64,000 nt of DNA. Origin: an uncultured Eubacteriales bacterium (GTDB lineage: Bacteria > Bacillota > Clostridia > Oscillospirales > Oscillospiraceae). The stretch covers positions 1 to 64,000 of the forward strand of contig ONPN01000002.1 of NCBI GenBank assembly GCA_900319695.1, in the 5' to 3' direction. The notes beneath the pieces are model-generated. The model saw nothing but the letters and a program-made list of their open reading frames with translations, was not told where the DNA came from and ran no database searches. A program made the translations under genes and the position numbers. Positions within the stretch are counted from its first letter, which is position 1; each line of letters begins with the position of its first letter. Shown here piece after piece: positions 63,467 to 64,000 of the stretch.

Positions 63467-63528
63467 TTTCAAAGATATTCACGCGGGCCTGTATTTTCAA
63501 AGAATCTATCCGAAAGGAATGAATGATT

Positions 63529-64000
63529 ATGAGCATTGGAACCACCTGCGTTCAGGCCGGCTACACGCCCGGCAACGGCGAGCCCCGGCAGATCCCCATT
63601 GTTCAGAGCACGACCTTTAAATACGCCACCGGTGCGGAGATGGCCAAGCTCTTCGACCTGGAATCCAACGGCTATTTCTATACAAGACTGCAAAACCCCA
63701 CCAATGACATGGTGGCCGCGAAGATCGCGGCGCTCGAGGGCGGCACGGCGGGCATGCTTACAAGCTCCGGCCAGGCGGCAAACTTCTACGCCGTCTTCAA
63801 TATTGCCTCCTGCGGCGACCATGTGGTCTCCAGCTCCAGCATCTACGGCGGCACCTACAATCTCTTCGCCGTGACCATGAAGCGCATGGGCGTGGACTTT
63901 ACCTTCGTCTCCCCCGACTGTACGGAGGACGAGCTGGAGGCTGCCTTCCGCCCCAACACCAAGGCCGTCTTCGGCGAGACCATCGCAAACCCCGCCCTCA
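63529..64000 (+). CDS. metY: O-acetylhomoserine sulfhydrylase (5' part)
   Basis: The first about 157 residues of a Cys/Met-metabolism PLP enzyme that makes homocysteine from O-acetylhomoserine and sulfide. The start MSIGTTCVQAGY and the motifs IPIVQSTTFKYAT, SNGYFYTRLQNPTND, SSGQAANFYAVFN and GGTYNLFAVT match MetY. The gene continues past the window edge, so the PLP lysine is not visible. ATG 63529 or the in-frame ATG 63523 can both use the SD AAAGGAA. Confidence 0.9.
   Translation, partial: MSIGTTCVQAGYTPGNGEPRQIPIVQSTTFKYATGAEMAKLFDLESNGYFYTRLQNPTNDMVAAKIAALEGGTAGMLTSSGQAANFYAVFNIASCGDHVVSSSSIYGGTYNLFAVTMKRMGVDFTFVSPDCTEDELEAAFRPNTKAVFGETIANPAL

Noticed and set aside
63302-63528. SAM or T-box riboswitch before metY
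   Set aside because: Only about 55 nt lie between the predicted start and the coding region, with no long helix and no T-box sequence.

Overview
The window reads as chromosomal DNA from an anaerobic, spore-forming member of the Clostridia. An Oscillospiraceae-like organism is my inference. The evidence is an endospore gene set (spoIVA, spoVM, sipL, a cwlD-like amidase, a SigH-family sigma factor), a PPi-dependent phosphofructokinase, c-di-AMP synthesis, the DOXP isoprenoid route, and Firmicutes gene order such as rsmB-rlmN-stp-prkC-rsgA-spoVM and ruvCAB. No rRNA, tRNA, CRISPR array, prophage or classical insertion sequence was seen. Many sigma-A promoters are close to TTGACA-17-TATAAT, which makes small genes and starts easier to judge.

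Layout. 1-5.5 kb: 3' end of queA, a small promoter/DUF4160/DUF2442/terminator islet that appears inserted in the last codons of queA, two dTDP-sugar genes (rfbA, rfbB), then tgt, yajC and a small membrane protein. 5.5-9.4 kb: a membrane protein, xerD and ruvCAB. 9.4-12.2 kb: SigH-like sigma factor, zinc-ribbon and DUF1858 proteins, trmK and a Nif3-family protein. 12.2-16 kb: spoIVA, cwlD-like amidase, radA. 16-20 kb (minus): orphan tyrosine recombinase, a degenerate P-type ATPase, class II aldolase. 20-22 kb: pfp and a putative C39-like cysteine peptidase. 22-38 kb (minus): one long colinear run from cdaA through cdaR, rseC-like, yicC, remA, gmk, rpoZ, priA, def, fmt, rsmB, rlmN, stp, prkC, rsgA to a miniprotein, spoVM (21 codons) and sipL. 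38-51.6 kb (minus): a selenium/sulfur-type aminotransferase pair, ispF/ispD, mreB, comF, recD2, uvrA, ybaK, a TetR regulator, a SNF2 helicase and an ACT protein. 51.7-57.1 kb: a 901-residue Fe-S flavoprotein with hypA, a new 54-residue gene, and a GH13 enzyme. 57-64 kb: a secreted protein, a membrane GGDEF-REC-GGDEF protein, a Suv3-like helicase, and the start of an O-acetylhomoserine sulfhydrylase gene.

How the genes work together. SpoVM, SpoIVA and SipL are the three proteins that anchor the spore-coat base layer in clostridia, and all three are here. spoIVA and sipL share a SigE-type promoter layout (GCATAA, 14 bp, then a CATACA-like element). At spoIVA this promoter lies inside the terminator hairpin of the upstream operon, and that hairpin pairs with the spoIVA ribosome-binding site. 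I consider this the most interesting regulatory structure in the window. The most interesting possible mobile unit is the queA islet. The most interesting protein is the P-type ATPase that has lost its actuator domain and most catalytic motifs but keeps an intact reading frame.
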